The notes: generated by a model from the letters alone, not told the origin. DNA of 60,412 bases from an uncultured Salinisphaerales bacterium (GCA_913055805.1 CAJXLF010000015.1:1-60412), one strand, 5' to 3'. Positions 37,329 through 47,786 are shown, numbered from the stretch's first letter. Translations and numbers: made by a program.

Positions 37329-38605
37329 GACTGATCAAAAACCGGCCAGCTCTCCACAATCCGCCCACCCCGTACCGCCAGCAGATCACCGAACTGCAGA
37401 AAAACAAATTCGCTCTGTGTCGGGCGCAGAAAGACATGATCGTTGACGCCGAGCGCTGTAGCCGCCGAGCCCGTCACCATTTCCTGATTGGTGCTGCGCC
37501 CGTAGAGGCTGTTGTGACGCAAACCACCGGGAGCATGCAACCTTGCTTTCCAGTATCCACCGTAAATGAAATACGTGCGGCGCTGATTTACATCCCACCA
37601 GGACAGTAACCGGGATTTTTCATCAAGTCCCGGGATCTCGACTTCGCCCGTGGATTTGAGCACCGGCGTGGCAATAAAGGCGGCCGGCCTGTGCTGCTCC
37701 AGGGTATCAATGTCGAAATCGGTGGGTTTCACCAGTGCCGAACCCACGGCAATATCGTTGGACAGCGTTTCGCCTTCATGCAGCTTATAGGTCGGGCTGC
37801 CTGCCGTATTGAGCGTCAGGCCCACACCGTTATTCCACAGTCGGGGATAGTCCTGCCTGACCTGCGACACCGCGGCATCATAAATCCGCATGGCGCGCTC
37901 CAGCAGTTCCGACCTTGAAGCCAGCAGCCCAGGCACCTTCACTACATGCGGGTCGTAGCCCATGAAACCGGAAAAGGTCAGATGATCGGGATTCGCCTGA
38001 ATCAGATCGCAGATCGCTGCCAGCTGGCTACCCGGCAATACGCCTCCGCGATGCAGGCCTACGTCGATTTCAATATTGATGCGCATCTGCAAATCCTGGC
38101 CCTGTGCCAACGCCAGGTATTCGCTCATGCGCTCAGGCGTGTCCACCAGCCATTGCAACTGGTGCGCCGGATCGAAGTCGCCTCGATGTTGCCGGTAGAA
38201 CAATGCCGCAGCTCCCGCCGGCATGGGCTTGCCCAAGAGGATATCGGCCTGCGGATACAGGCGGGCATGTTCATTGAGGAATGGCTGATGAAAAGCCATC
38301 AGCCGTCGGGTGCCTGCGCGCCGCATCACATAGTCGATCATCTTGCCTGAAGGCACGGACTTGGCCACCACCCGGTAGCCCCGGGGCATACGGGTGACCT
38401 GCATGGATCGATTAATCAGCTCAATGTTCCGATCCAGCAGGTCCAGATCGACCAGCATGACCGGACGCATGGGCCCGTGTTGTTTCAGCTCTTCATTCAG
38501 ACGGGCAAAGTAGTCTTCGTAGGGCGCGCCCTCATCCCCTGGGCGCAACGCCCATGCGCCGGCTGCCGCCGCAGCCGCCCCCAGCACGAAATGCCGACGC
38601 TTCAC
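37319..38605 (-). CDS. Tat-exported alanine-racemase-fold PLP enzyme (DSD1-like)
   Basis: A 428-residue PLP protein of the alanine racemase N-terminal barrel fold, similar to D-threonine aldolase/D-serine dehydratase-like proteins. The PLP lysine is Lys82 (RVVAKSVPSGK). The N-terminus KRRHFVLGAAAAAAG is a twin-arginine signal, so a folded, cofactor-loaded enzyme would be exported. The start is GTG at 38605 and overlaps the preceding flavoprotein stop by one base (TAGTG), so the two are coupled. The substrate is likely a D-amino acid, as an inference. Confidence 0.85.
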   Translation of the reverse strand: MKRRHFVLGAAAAAAGAWALRPGDEGAPYEDYFARLNEELKQHGPMRPVMLVDLDLLDRNIELINRSMQVTRMPRGYRVVAKSVPSGKMIDYVMRRAGTRRLMAFHQPFLNEHARLYPQADILLGKPMPAGAAALFYRQHRGDFDPAHQLQWLVDTPERMSEYLALAQGQDLQMRINIEIDVGLHRGGVLPGSQLAAICDLIQANPDHLTFSGFMGYDPHVVKVPGLLASRSELLERAMRIYDAAVSQVRQDYPRLWNNGVGLTLNTAGSPTYKLHEGETLSNDIAVGSALVKPTDFDIDTLEQHRPAAFIATPVLKSTGEVEIPGLDEKSRLLSWWDVNQRRTYFIYGGYWKARLHAPGGLRHNSLYGRSTNQEMVTGSAATALGVNDHVFLRPTQSEFVFLQFGDLLAVRGGRIVESWPVFDQSQA

Positions 38606-39990
38606 TACGTCACTCCGAACAGACTGCGCAGATGCCCATTCAGAAACTTGCCCTGCGGATCAAGCGCCTGACGTACTTCGGTGAATTCTTCCCAGCGTGG
38701 ATAAAGCGATCCCAGATGCCGGGCATTCAGACTGTGCAACTTGCCCCAGTGCGGTCGCCCTTCATACTTCCAGAAAATCTTTTCGATAGCACCGAAGTAT
38801 TCGTGCCAGGACTGGCTGTAGTGCTGGTGAATGGAGATTGCACAGCTGTCACGGCCTTCAAACATGCTGATGGGAATTTCATCGGCCTTGATATACCGGT
38901 ATTCAATCGGAAACCAGGTATGTAACTGCTGCTCGTTGATGGTCTGGATGATTTCTCGCAGACAGGCCGGACCCGCTTCGGCCGGTACCGAGTACTCCAT
39001 TTCATTAAACCGCACATCACGCACATTGGCGTAAATCTCCCAGGACTCGCCGACCCGCTCTTCGAAATCAGCAAAGCCGGCCACCAGATTCAGCAAGGCG
39101 CGGCGTGCGCCCGGCGCATCGCGACCATACTGGTCGGCTTTCTGCATCCAGTAGAGATATTCGTTACCGCCTTCACTGGCGCCCTCTTCCACCGGCGTCG
39201 GTTCCTCGTCGGTTTCATTAAGAGAGATCGAAGCGGCATAGTCGGAATGCGTTACCACCTGCATTTCCCAATGGCGGTTCTCCCTCACCAGGCTGTCGAT
39301 GTTGTCCAGCAGATCCTCGGTCTTCTCAACCGACATACGCTCCTTCAGCCGGAAGGCGCTGCGATTCTGCAAACGCACCCTTGTCACCACCCCCAACGCT
39401 CCCAGGGAAACGCAGGCGGCATTAAATACCTCGGGCCGGTTGTCGGCGTCGCAATCAATCACTTCACCGCCAGCCGTCACCAGACGAAGGCCAGTGATGT
39501 TGCTTGAATAGGAACCGAAACCGATGCCGGTACCGTGTGTGGAAGTGGCCAATGCGCCGGCCAGGGTCTGGTAGTCGATATCGGCCATGTTGAGCATGCC
39601 CTGACCGACCTCCTTGAGCGCCGGCCCCATGGTTGCCATGGCCGTACCGCCATGGAACTCAGCCTGGTGCTTATCGGCATCATGGCTGATCAGCCCCTGC
39701 ATGCGCGCCAGCGTGAGCAAGGCGCCATCGGTCGGCACCACTGCGCTGAAAGAATGACCGGCGCCCACCGGCCGTACCGAATACGGTGTAGCACGTAGCC
39801 AGTCAGCCAGTTCCATTTCATCGCCTGGCGCAAAACGCTCGGCCGGAACGCATTGCTGCGCGCCCGACCAGTTACGCCACACCATGATGCGCTTGCGACG
39901 CGCCGTTGCTGCTAGCGGCCAGCCGCCACCGGCAGCCAGTGCTGCCAGAGCACTCATACGAGCAATAAGTTGCCTGCGTGTCAGCGCCAT
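38605..39990 (-). CDS. Tat-exported FAD-linked oxidoreductase (lactone/alditol oxidase family)
   Basis: A 461-residue flavoprotein of the vanillyl-alcohol-oxidase fold with a C-terminal ALO domain. The N-terminus LTRRQLIARMSALAALAAGG is a twin-arginine signal. His79 in GAGHSFS is the residue that carries covalent FAD in this family, and the C-terminal RPHWGKLHS and DPQGKFLN motifs are those of gulonolactone/arabinonolactone oxidases and alditol oxidase. It lies 24 bases after a cytochrome c5 gene, the obvious electron acceptor if it acts as a dehydrogenase in the periplasm. Substrate unknown. Confidence 0.88.
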   Translation of the reverse strand: MALTRRQLIARMSALAALAAGGGWPLAATARRKRIMVWRNWSGAQQCVPAERFAPGDEMELADWLRATPYSVRPVGAGHSFSAVVPTDGALLTLARMQGLISHDADKHQAEFHGGTAMATMGPALKEVGQGMLNMADIDYQTLAGALATSTHGTGIGFGSYSSNITGLRLVTAGGEVIDCDADNRPEVFNAACVSLGALGVVTRVRLQNRSAFRLKERMSVEKTEDLLDNIDSLVRENRHWEMQVVTHSDYAASISLNETDEEPTPVEEGASEGGNEYLYWMQKADQYGRDAPGARRALLNLVAGFADFEERVGESWEIYANVRDVRFNEMEYSVPAEAGPACLREIIQTINEQQLHTWFPIEYRYIKADEIPISMFEGRDSCAISIHQHYSQSWHEYFGAIEKIFWKYEGRPHWGKLHSLNARHLGSLYPRWEEFTEVRQALDPQGKFLNGHLRSLFGVT

Positions 39991-40014
39991 AAACTCATCC
40001 CTTGTCGGATTTAT

Positions 40015-40338
40015 TTAATCGAGGCTGGTTCCGGACATATATTCGATCAGGGCCAGAAACTGGTCTTCCGTACAATCCATGCACATACCCATGGGCGGCA
40101 TGGCCTTGTAACCGTCGATGGTGTGGTCGAGCAGAATGTCCGCTCCTTGGGCAACTCTCGGCGCCCAGGCCTGGGCATCACCAGTCTGCGGGGCTCCGGT
40201 TGCGGGAGTGCCGTGACAGGCTTTGCAGCTGCGCTCATAGACCCCTTGGATTTCAGCTTCTCCGGCCTGGGCCAGCAATGGAAGACAGGCCAGCAGCCCA
40301 GACAAAAGCAGACGTTGAGGGAATTTCCCGGCATGCAT
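40015..40338 (-). CDS. Cytochrome c5 family protein
   Basis: A 107-residue exported class I cytochrome. It has a signal peptide cut near AQAGE, the heme motif C38-K-A-C41-H42, a Met axial-ligand region MPPMGM and the second cysteine pair CMDC that is typical of c5 cytochromes. It is the first gene of a leftward trio with the flavoprotein and the PLP enzyme, and is preceded by ACAGGAGAG. Its likely job is to carry electrons from the flavoprotein to the respiratory chain. Confidence 0.92.
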   Translation of the reverse strand: MHAGKFPQRLLLSGLLACLPLLAQAGEAEIQGVYERSCKACHGTPATGAPQTGDAQAWAPRVAQGADILLDHTIDGYKAMPPMGMCMDCTEDQFLALIEYMSGTSLD

Positions 40339-40419
40339 CGCTCACTCTCCTGTAAGTGAATGGTTTTATTTACATCATAACGATGCCACCGCCCTTAAGG
40401 AATCGGCAGACAGGAACCC

Positions 40420-41310
40420 CTACTTGCCGGTCTGCGCCACACCTACCCGTTCCAGGTTCTGTTGGGCCAGCGCATAGTAGCTGGGTGACAGCTCAATGGC
40501 CTGCTCCAGGTGGGCGCGAGCCTTGTCGCTCTGGCCACTCATATAGAGCAGATAGCCGACATTGTTATGCGCCCGGTACGGCTCCATGATTTCCACAAAG
40601 GCGGTCACACCGCCCTGCTCGTCTCCCAGACGTACCCGGGCCAGCGCCAGGTTTGCCCAGGCCGTGCGGTTATCAGGATCGGCTGCAAGCGCACGCTCGA
40701 AGTGGAGTACGGCCATGCGGTAGTCACCAGCGAGATAACGTGAATAGCCAAGATTGTTATGCAGCATGGACACTTCAGGTTGCAGTGCCAGCGCTTTCTG
40801 GTAATAGGTCCGAGCGGTATCCGGCGTACGCCGCAGATCGGCAATTACGCCAAGGCCGTTGTAGGCACGCCAACGCTGACCGTCCAGCGCCACCGAACGT
40901 TGCAGATGATCTCCGGCCTGATCAAGCTTACGGTTTTTCAGCAGAATCAGGCCCATGCCCTCCAGCGACCCAGCATGTCGGGGTTGCGTTCTCAGCACAT
41001 CGCCAAAGGCCTGGGCGGCGGCTGGATAATCCTCGCGCCGCATATGAATCTGGCCAATTTTGTAGCGGATGCCGGCATTCTCCGGATCCAGCTGCAAGGC
41101 AGCCACATAACCCATCAAAGCCTTGTTTTCATTACCGGCCCGCAGGGCAGCATCCGCAGACGCTTCCTCGCTCGCAGCCTGTTGCACATCATTCTTCACG
41201 GTTGTTTCCGTCGGCCGCGAGGCCATAGCCGCACAACCCGAACTCAACATAACCAACAGCAATAGTCCCGGAGGCAACCATGTGACGGGGTTACGGTTGA
41301 TCTGTTTCAT
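40420..41310 (-). CDS. tadD: Tad pilus TPR lipoprotein TadD
   Basis: A 296-residue outer-membrane lipoprotein with lipobox SSGC and about six tetratricopeptide repeats (for example NAGIRYKIGQIHMRREDYPAAAQ-type pairs and HNNLGYSRYLAGDY). TadD acts as a pilotin for secretin assembly in Tad systems. It is the last gene of the leftward tad operon, 20 bases after tadC. Confidence 0.9.
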   Translation of the reverse strand: MKQINRNPVTWLPPGLLLLVMLSSGCAAMASRPTETTVKNDVQQAASEEASADAALRAGNENKALMGYVAALQLDPENAGIRYKIGQIHMRREDYPAAAQAFGDVLRTQPRHAGSLEGMGLILLKNRKLDQAGDHLQRSVALDGQRWRAYNGLGVIADLRRTPDTARTYYQKALALQPEVSMLHNNLGYSRYLAGDYRMAVLHFERALAADPDNRTAWANLALARVRLGDEQGGVTAFVEIMEPYRAHNNVGYLLYMSGQSDKARAHLEQAIELSPSYYALAQQNLERVGVAQTGK

Positions 41311-41330
41311 GACAAGCCTCCTTGCTCATG

Positions 41331-42263
41331 CTAGAAATTCGATTCGGCCATGGCCCGGATCACACCGATCACAGCCGGGCCAACGGTTACGATGAAAAAG
41401 GCCGGGAAGATGCAGAAACACAGCGGAAAAATCAGCTTGGTGCCTACCAGGGCCGCCTGTTCCTCGGCGCGCTGCATGCGACGGTCACGAAACTCCTCGG
41501 CGTAGATGCGCAGGATTTCCGCAATTGAGCTACCGAATCTCAGGCTCTGCGAAAGCAGAGAGACCAGACCGCGGATTTCATCCAGACCGGTGCGATAGGC
41601 CAGATCGCGCAGGGCCTCAATGCGGTCGACACCGCCGCGAATCTCGGCATTCACCTGTTCCAGTTCGGAGGCCAGCAGCGGACTGCTGATATCCATCTGT
41701 TTGGAGACACGTTGAAGTGCAGCGTTCAGACCCAATCCTGCTTCGGTGCAGGACACCAGTAGATCCAGCGCATCCGGCAGGGCATTGAGCATTTCCCGGT
41801 GGCGCGCCCCGGTGCGGTTGCGGATATGCAGATTAGGCACCAGCATGCCGATAAACGCCGAGGAAGCGCCGGCCAGCATTACCGCGGCCCAGTGCAGATC
41901 GTAAGACAGCAACAGCCAGGTCACGATGGCCGCCGGCATGACAAGAATGCACAGCACCTTGATGCCGTAGAACACCAGCACCGCACTCTGCGAGCGGTAC
42001 CCGGCGCGGATCAGCTGCAGGCGCACCGTTTCACGTTCCTTTTCCCGCTTCGGCAGCAGATAGGGCGCCAGCGGCTCCAGCGCCTTGCCGAACCGATGCG
42101 ACTTGGCAGCCTTGTGCGCCAACGGCGCCTTGCTCAGTGCCGCCAGGCGGCGTTGCAGGGGATTGTTGCGCGCATTCACCACGCTCAACCCGGCGTAGGT
42201 CGCCAGCATCACCACAGCTCCTGCTGCCAGAGTCAGCAGAACAATAAAGAGATCGCTGTTCAT
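41331..42263 (-). CDS. tadC: Tad inner-membrane platform protein TadC
   Basis: A 310-residue GspF-domain membrane protein. The start at 42263 (MNSDLFIVLL) has a strong GGAGGAG site; a longer frame upstream would run into tadB. It shows four hydrophobic helices and the T2SSF pattern LPDALDLLVSCTEAGLGLNAAL and GSSIAEILRIYAEEFRDRRM. With TadB it forms the platform around the TadA ATPase. Confidence 0.93.
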   Translation of the reverse strand: MNSDLFIVLLTLAAGAVVMLATYAGLSVVNARNNPLQRRLAALSKAPLAHKAAKSHRFGKALEPLAPYLLPKREKERETVRLQLIRAGYRSQSAVLVFYGIKVLCILVMPAAIVTWLLLSYDLHWAAVMLAGASSAFIGMLVPNLHIRNRTGARHREMLNALPDALDLLVSCTEAGLGLNAALQRVSKQMDISSPLLASELEQVNAEIRGGVDRIEALRDLAYRTGLDEIRGLVSLLSQSLRFGSSIAEILRIYAEEFRDRRMQRAEEQAALVGTKLIFPLCFCIFPAFFIVTVGPAVIGVIRAMAESNF

Positions 42264-42285
42264 CGCTTCTCCTCCGGACCGGTCA

Positions 42286-43248
42286 CTAGAAGCGCACCCG
42301 GATAATGCGTCGTATCCACCACACGCCAAATGCCATCACCAGCAGCGCGGTCACAATCAGCTTGATCCCGAGTGGGTCTTCGGTCATGAGTGGCAGATAA
42401 TCCGGCGCAATGATAGTCAGCACAACGCTGAGAACGAAGGGCATCAGAATCAGCACCCATGCCGACATGCGCCCCTCGGCGGTCAGACTGCGCAGACGGC
42501 GGCGAAAACGGTGCCGCTGCCGCAAAATACTCGAGATACGGTCCAGGATTTCGGCCAGATTGCCGCCGGTTTCGCGTTGTACCATGACCGCCGTCACCAT
42601 CGCGGCCAGACTCACGTTGGGCACTCTTTCGAGCAAGGCCAGAAAAGCCGACTTCACGCTGACGCCGTAATTCAGATCGGAAAAGGTAATGGCGAATTCG
42701 GTAGCGATGGGGTCATCCATCTCATCTGCCACCACTTTCAAGGTGCCATTGAAAGGATTGCCGGCACGCAATGCGCGGCCCATAACATCCAGTGCATCTG
42801 GCAGCTGATCTTCAAAACGGGACATGCGTTCATTGCGCTCTTTCACCAGCTTGGCATAAGGCAAGGGCAGCACACAGGCAAAGGCCAGCAACGCCAGCAA
42901 CGGCCGTCCCATCAGCAGCACCGCCGCTGCGGCCAGCAGGGCCAGTCCCATAGACAGCAGCACCACCCGGTAGGCCGGAACGTGACGACCGCTTTGCTCA
43001 CAGAGTTTTTCAACATGTTCCATGCCCGGCAGGCTTTCGAACATATGCTCCAGCGGCGTCAACTCACGCAAATACTGCTCGCGCAACAATGAGCGCGGCT
43101 GCTCGCGCTCACCCTGCTGATTGATGCGCCGCATCCTTTCCCGCAGGCGCCGCTCGTTAGCGCCGCCGAGCATACTGGCAATCATGAGCATGAGCGCCGT
43201 TACAGCAAGAAAGACCAGCAGGGGAATCAGCCAGGTGTAGGTGTCCAT
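42286..43248 (-). CDS. tadB: Tad inner-membrane platform protein TadB
   Basis: A 320-residue GspF-domain protein with an N-terminal helix, a cytoplasmic basic stretch, and the T2SSF core QLPDALDVMGRALRAGNPF and QRETGGNLAEILDRIS. It lies between tadA (9 bases) and tadC (22 bases). Confidence 0.95.
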   Translation of the reverse strand: MDTYTWLIPLLVFLAVTALMLMIASMLGGANERRLRERMRRINQQGEREQPRSLLREQYLRELTPLEHMFESLPGMEHVEKLCEQSGRHVPAYRVVLLSMGLALLAAAAVLLMGRPLLALLAFACVLPLPYAKLVKERNERMSRFEDQLPDALDVMGRALRAGNPFNGTLKVVADEMDDPIATEFAITFSDLNYGVSVKSAFLALLERVPNVSLAAMVTAVMVQRETGGNLAEILDRISSILRQRHRFRRRLRSLTAEGRMSAWVLILMPFVLSVVLTIIAPDYLPLMTEDPLGIKLIVTALLVMAFGVWWIRRIIRVRF

Positions 43249-43257
43249 GACAGCCTC

Positions 43258-44634
43258 CTATAGTTCCCTGGAAGGCTCGAACAGCGCCAGGTCGAGTTCA
43301 ATGCCGCGCCGGCGCAGATGATCGTGGAAGTTCGGCACCACACCGCTGGCCAGAAACTGACCAAGCACATGATTTTCGTCATCGATGCCATGGCGCTCGA
43401 AACGGAATATCTCGGCCATGGTGATAATGTCGCCTTCCATTCCCTGAATTTCCTGCACGCTGACCAGGCGGCGCTTGCCGTCCTCCATGCGCTCGAGTTG
43501 CATCACCACATCAATGGCCGAGGCAATCTGTGAGCGCACCGTGCGCGTCGGCAGATCAACGCCGGCCATGGCCACCATGTTCTCGATGCGCGACAGGGCG
43601 TCTCGGGCCGAATTGGCGTGTACGGTCGTGAGCGAGCCATCATGCCCGGTGTTCATCGCCTGCAGCATATCCAGCGCCTCACTGCCGCGAACCTCGCCGA
43701 CGATGATGCGGTCGGGCCGCATACGCAGAGCGTTACGCACCAGATCACGCTGGGTAATTTCACCCCGGCCTTCAATATTGGACGGTCGCGTTTCCAGCCG
43801 GCCAACATGCGGTTGTTGCAGACGCAACTCCGCCGAGTCCTCAATGGTAAGAATGCGTTCAGTAACGGGAATGAAGCTTGACAGCAAATTCAACAGGGTC
43901 GTTTTACCGGTACCGGTACCGCCGGAAATCAGCACGTTCAGCCGACCGCGCACTATCCCTTCCAGCACGCGGGCGATGTTTTCGGTCATGCTTCCCATAC
44001 GTACATAATCGGCAACGGTCATGTTATCCACGGCGAAACGGCGGATGGAGAGCATGGCGCCGTCCAGCGCCAGCGGCGGGATGATGGCATTAACGCGCGA
44101 ACCGTCGGCGAGCCGGGCATCCACCATGGGTGATGCCTCATCAATACGCCGCCCGACACGAGTGACGATCCTGTCGATGATCATCATCAGATGAGCCTCG
44201 TCGCGGAATCTGATCTCACTCGGTTCCAGGCGACCGTTACGTTCCACATATACACTGTCCGGCCCATTGACCAGAATGTCCGACACGTCCGCCGCCACCA
44301 GCAACGGCTCCAGCGGCCCCAGACCCAGAATCTCGTCCTCAATGCGTCGCGCCAATTGCTGGCGAACAGGTGCTGAAAGGGGCGCGGACTGCTCGTTCAT
44401 CATGCGCTGCGCCTGTTCGCGGATTTCCTGCCGCGCGGCAACCTCGTCCATGTCTCCCAGACGCGCCAGATCCAGTTGCTTGAGCAGACCCTGGTGAATG
44501 ATTTGCAGCCACTCCTGCTCCTGGTGGCTGGGCACCCAGGGCTCCGCAGCCGCCTTGTCAGCCGGTGCAACCACAGTTTGCGGCTGTGTTTTTTCTCGAC
44601 CGAAGAGGCTGCCTGCAAGGTTCATCCGGGCCAC
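43258..44634 (-). CDS. tadA: Tad pilus ATPase TadA (CpaF)
   Basis: A secretion ATPase of the VirB11/CpaF type that powers both extension and retraction in Tad systems. The 458-residue protein has Walker A GGTGTGKT at 238-245, an Asp-box [13 protein letters not shown], a His-box-like [12 protein letters not shown] and Walker B-like [15 protein letters not shown]. It follows tadZ with a one-base gap. Confidence 0.97.
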   Translation of the reverse strand: MARMNLAGSLFGREKTQPQTVVAPADKAAAEPWVPSHQEQEWLQIIHQGLLKQLDLARLGDMDEVAARQEIREQAQRMMNEQSAPLSAPVRQQLARRIEDEILGLGPLEPLLVAADVSDILVNGPDSVYVERNGRLEPSEIRFRDEAHLMMIIDRIVTRVGRRIDEASPMVDARLADGSRVNAIIPPLALDGAMLSIRRFAVDNMTVADYVRMGSMTENIARVLEGIVRGRLNVLISGGTGTGKTTLLNLLSSFIPVTERILTIEDSAELRLQQPHVGRLETRPSNIEGRGEITQRDLVRNALRMRPDRIIVGEVRGSEALDMLQAMNTGHDGSLTTVHANSARDALSRIENMVAMAGVDLPTRTVRSQIASAIDVVMQLERMEDGKRRLVSVQEIQGMEGDIITMAEIFRFERHGIDDENHVLGQFLASGVVPNFHDHLRRRGIELDLALFEPSREL

Positions 44635-44635
44635 C

Positions 44636-45850
44636 TCAACCGCTTAAGCCCAGCAGCCGCGGAAGATGCCAGCGTGTAGGCGGTTTTTTCTGTCCGTCCT
44701 GCGGCGGCTTGGCCTGCTGACCGGCGTCCACCCGCTCGGCCATATTGCACAGTGCACGAGTAATGGGCGCACCCTTTGCCGTCTGCAGCAAGGGCAGACC
44801 GACATTGAGCGCGTTGGTGACATTGACATAATCATTCGGCACGAACATCACCTCGGCCGGATGCACCGCATCACGCACATCGTCCACCGTGATGGAGTTG
44901 CGATCTGTGTGGCGATTGACCACCAGAGTCAACTTCTGGCTGGGGACACCCAGGTAGTTACGCAGCAACTCAAACATGCGTTTGGCATCCCGCAGATGCG
45001 CAAAACTCTGTTGCATGACCACGAGCACGCGGTCTGCAGAGCCCAGTACAACACCAGTCACCGGATTGATATCCCGCGACAGGTCCGCCACAACATGGTC
45101 ATAAGTCTGCACCGCGAGTTCCAGTAGCTTGCGCACATCCGCACTGGATACTTCCCAAGGCATCACCAGCTGGTCTGACATGCTGCCGAGTACATCCAGG
45201 CCACTCTGGTGACGGGTCATATATCCCCGCAACGCCACCGGATCGAGCTGTTCCACCGCACCGATGACATCCACCACGTTATGCCGTGTCTGCAAGTCGA
45301 AAGACAACGGCAACGCCCCGAACTGCAAGTCCATGTCGAGCACCGCTGTCTCCCGCTCCAGAAAGGCGGTGAGAATATGAGCCAGGTTGGCGGCGATCAC
45401 CGATGCGCCGGAACCGCCCTTGGCATTCACGACCGCAGTCAGGCGGCCACGGCCCACAATCTCGGTACCAGGTTGCCGCAACTGCGACAGCACCTGTCGC
45501 ACCGCCGACGGCAATTCGTCGCCAGGTACAGGATGTGCCAGATAATCCCGCGCACCTGCCTGCATGGCATGCCGCATCAGCTGCGCATCATCGGCCGGAC
45601 CCACGACAATCATGGGCGGCCGCTCACCCGGTATACCGGCCCAGTGCACCAGCATCTGGTCGCTGCCCTGTTCGCCCAGGTCCAGAATCAACAGATCAGC
45701 GGCAGTATCCGCCTGGGCGGAGAAATCCGCACCACCATTGAGCATGACGTGGCTTTTAACCTCCAGGCCGCCCTGCGCCTCGAGCATGGTTTTCACCCGG
45801 TCACAGAATGCCCCGCTTGGACTGGCGACGAGAACGATGTGCTTGTTCAT
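44636..45850 (-). CDS. tadZ: Tad pilus localisation protein TadZ (CpaE)
   Basis: A 404-residue protein with an N-terminal receiver-like domain ([22 protein letters not shown]) that lacks the full set of phosphorylation residues, joined to a ParA/MinD-type ATPase with the variant Walker [11 protein letters not shown]. TadZ/CpaE places the pilus machine at a pole. It is co-transcribed with tadA and the upstream lipoprotein gene (16 bases). Confidence 0.93.
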   Translation of the reverse strand: MNKHIVLVASPSGAFCDRVKTMLEAQGGLEVKSHVMLNGGADFSAQADTAADLLILDLGEQGSDQMLVHWAGIPGERPPMIVVGPADDAQLMRHAMQAGARDYLAHPVPGDELPSAVRQVLSQLRQPGTEIVGRGRLTAVVNAKGGSGASVIAANLAHILTAFLERETAVLDMDLQFGALPLSFDLQTRHNVVDVIGAVEQLDPVALRGYMTRHQSGLDVLGSMSDQLVMPWEVSSADVRKLLELAVQTYDHVVADLSRDINPVTGVVLGSADRVLVVMQQSFAHLRDAKRMFELLRNYLGVPSQKLTLVVNRHTDRNSITVDDVRDAVHPAEVMFVPNDYVNVTNALNVGLPLLQTAKGAPITRALCNMAERVDAGQQAKPPQDGQKKPPTRWHLPRLLGLSG

Positions 45851-45866
45851 AATGCTGCTCCCGGAC

Positions 45867-46160
45867 CTACTCGCTTATCTCGATGCGCAGGGTTTCGGTC
45901 ACTTCTTCGGGATCACCCACATGCTCGCGATAGACATCCAGCACCGCTTCGGCCTGTACGCCATCCAGCCCCATGGGCGGATCCTTGCGCGGGTTTTTTG
46001 CGGCTTCCGGATCATAGATCTGGGCATCCACCATCTGTCGCACCGACGTTCCGAAGTCCTCTTCCACCCGCGTGGCATCGGTGCTGGCGCAACCTGCCAG
46101 TAGCACGGCAGCCGTGAATGCCACAAACGGCAGGATCATCGTTGTGTTGAAGATATGCAT
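45867..46160 (-). CDS. Small Tad-locus lipoprotein
   Basis: A 97-residue protein with lipobox LLAGC and a conserved-looking middle (RQMVDAQIYDPEAAKNP, PPMGLDGVQAEAVLDVY). The repeat-free short form and its place between the secretin and tadZ genes suggest a pilotin-like helper of the secretin. I would not give it a firm Tad name. A good AGGAG precedes the ATG. Confidence 0.8.
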   Translation of the reverse strand: MHIFNTTMILPFVAFTAAVLLAGCASTDATRVEEDFGTSVRQMVDAQIYDPEAAKNPRKDPPMGLDGVQAEAVLDVYREHVGDPEEVTETLRIEISE

Positions 46161-46169
46161 GGCTGACTC

Positions 46170-47768
46170 CTATAGGTCATGCCCGAAGCGGGCGGCTTCC
46201 ACGCCACCTTTCGAGCTCTGGATGCGAGGTGCCTGGCCTTCGCGCGCTTCCATGCGGCCCATCAGGTAAAACTCAAGGTCGCTGGGCGGCACGAAGCTGT
46301 CGGTGGGCAGGCGCACATCGGCCGCCTCAATCGGTTTGGCCAGATGCGGTGTCACGAAGATCACCAGTTCGGTCTGCCCGGCCAGGAATTCCTGGCTGCG
46401 GAACAGCACGCCCAGGCCGGGGATATCGCCCAGGCCCGGCAGTTTGTCCACAAACTGGCGCACGTTATCGTTGATCAGTCCGGCGATGCCGATGGTCTGG
46501 CCATCCGCCAGTTCCACCGTGCTGACCGCGCTGCGCTTGGTCAGCGAGGGGATCACGAAGCTGCCGTTGGTGCCGCTCGGCGACAGCGCCACATTGTTGT
46601 CCTGCGACAGTTCGCTGACGCCGATATTCAGCTTCAGGTTGATGCGTCCCGAATCGAGTACTACCGGCAGGAATTTCACGCCGACACCGAACTCCTTGAA
46701 TTCGATAGTCACGGAATTACTGTTGCCCTGCGGTACCGGAATGGGAAACTCACCGCCGGACAGGAATTCGGCCTGCTGACCGCTCAGTGTGGTGAGCACC
46801 GGCTCGGACAGTATCTTGGCCAGGCCCTTGCGGCGTGAAATGTCCAGCACCGCCTGCAGGAACAGGTCTCCGCTGAGGTAACTCAGGAAGATGCCGCTGC
46901 CCTCGATCGAGGGTGTCACCGGATCAAACTTGTCCACCACAGGCCCGATTGGGCCGGCATTGCCATTCAGCGCGCCCTGCAACGGTACTTCCAGACCGTT
47001 GGGATCCAGCGCGTTGGGAAAATTCGCACCGCCCTGCACTGCGCCGATACCGGCCTTGTTGCCCAGGTTGAAGATATTGAAATCCGAGTCCAGCTTCTTG
47101 AGCATGGTGCGGGCCACTTCGGCCACCTTGATTTCGATCATCACCTGCTGGGCGCCGCCCACCTGCATCAGATTGACCACGCTGCCCTTGTCACAGTCCC
47201 GGCCCTGACCGGCGCCCGGCAGAGCCTCGACACTACGCTTGCCTTCGTCGCCCTGGGTTTCGGACTCGATGCACTCCGGAATGAAGCTTTCAGCCAATGC
47301 CTTGGCCGCCTGCATGCGGCTGAGATTGGTCACCTCGCCACTGAGCACGATGTTCTCCTGCGCAGAACGCACTTCGATACTTTCCTTGGGCATGAGCTGA
47401 TGCAGCTTCTGCTTCAGGGTCGCCAGGTCATGCGTGACTTCCACCGTATAAGTCGACATGACCCGGTCGCTGCCATCCCACATCACCACATTGGTCGCGC
47501 CCAGTGCCTTGCCCACCACCTGCACTTCGTTGCCACGCAACATCACAATATCCGCCACGCCGGGATTGCCAACCGAAACCCGTTTGGCGGGCTTGTCCAG
47601 GGACATCGTGACGGATTTGTTGAGCGATACTGACAATGCCCTGTCCGCTGCATTGGCGGGAGGCGCCAGCAAGCTTTCCAGTGCCAGCATGGTCAGCAGA
47701 AACAGAGGCCACAGCAATTTCAGGAAACTGCCGGGGTCGTTGTCTTTTGTTGTCGTATTCCGTTCCAT
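46170..47768 (-). CDS. rcpA: Tad pilus outer-membrane secretin RcpA (CpaC)
   Basis: The 532-residue secretin that forms the outer-membrane pore for the pilus. A signal peptide ends near ANAAD, followed by the T2SS/T3SS N0-like domain (SVGNPGVADIVMLRGNEV), a BON-like repeat, and the C-terminal secretin domain (EFLSGGEFPIPVPQ, VELADGQTIGIAGLI). It ends ten bases before the small lipoprotein gene. Confidence 0.95.
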   Translation of the reverse strand: MERNTTTKDNDPGSFLKLLWPLFLLTMLALESLLAPPANAADRALSVSLNKSVTMSLDKPAKRVSVGNPGVADIVMLRGNEVQVVGKALGATNVVMWDGSDRVMSTYTVEVTHDLATLKQKLHQLMPKESIEVRSAQENIVLSGEVTNLSRMQAAKALAESFIPECIESETQGDEGKRSVEALPGAGQGRDCDKGSVVNLMQVGGAQQVMIEIKVAEVARTMLKKLDSDFNIFNLGNKAGIGAVQGGANFPNALDPNGLEVPLQGALNGNAGPIGPVVDKFDPVTPSIEGSGIFLSYLSGDLFLQAVLDISRRKGLAKILSEPVLTTLSGQQAEFLSGGEFPIPVPQGNSNSVTIEFKEFGVGVKFLPVVLDSGRINLKLNIGVSELSQDNNVALSPSGTNGSFVIPSLTKRSAVSTVELADGQTIGIAGLINDNVRQFVDKLPGLGDIPGLGVLFRSQEFLAGQTELVIFVTPHLAKPIEAADVRLPTDSFVPPSDLEFYLMGRMEAREGQAPRIQSSKGGVEAARFGHDL

Positions 47769-47786
47769 GGCTCGACTCCTTCGCGA

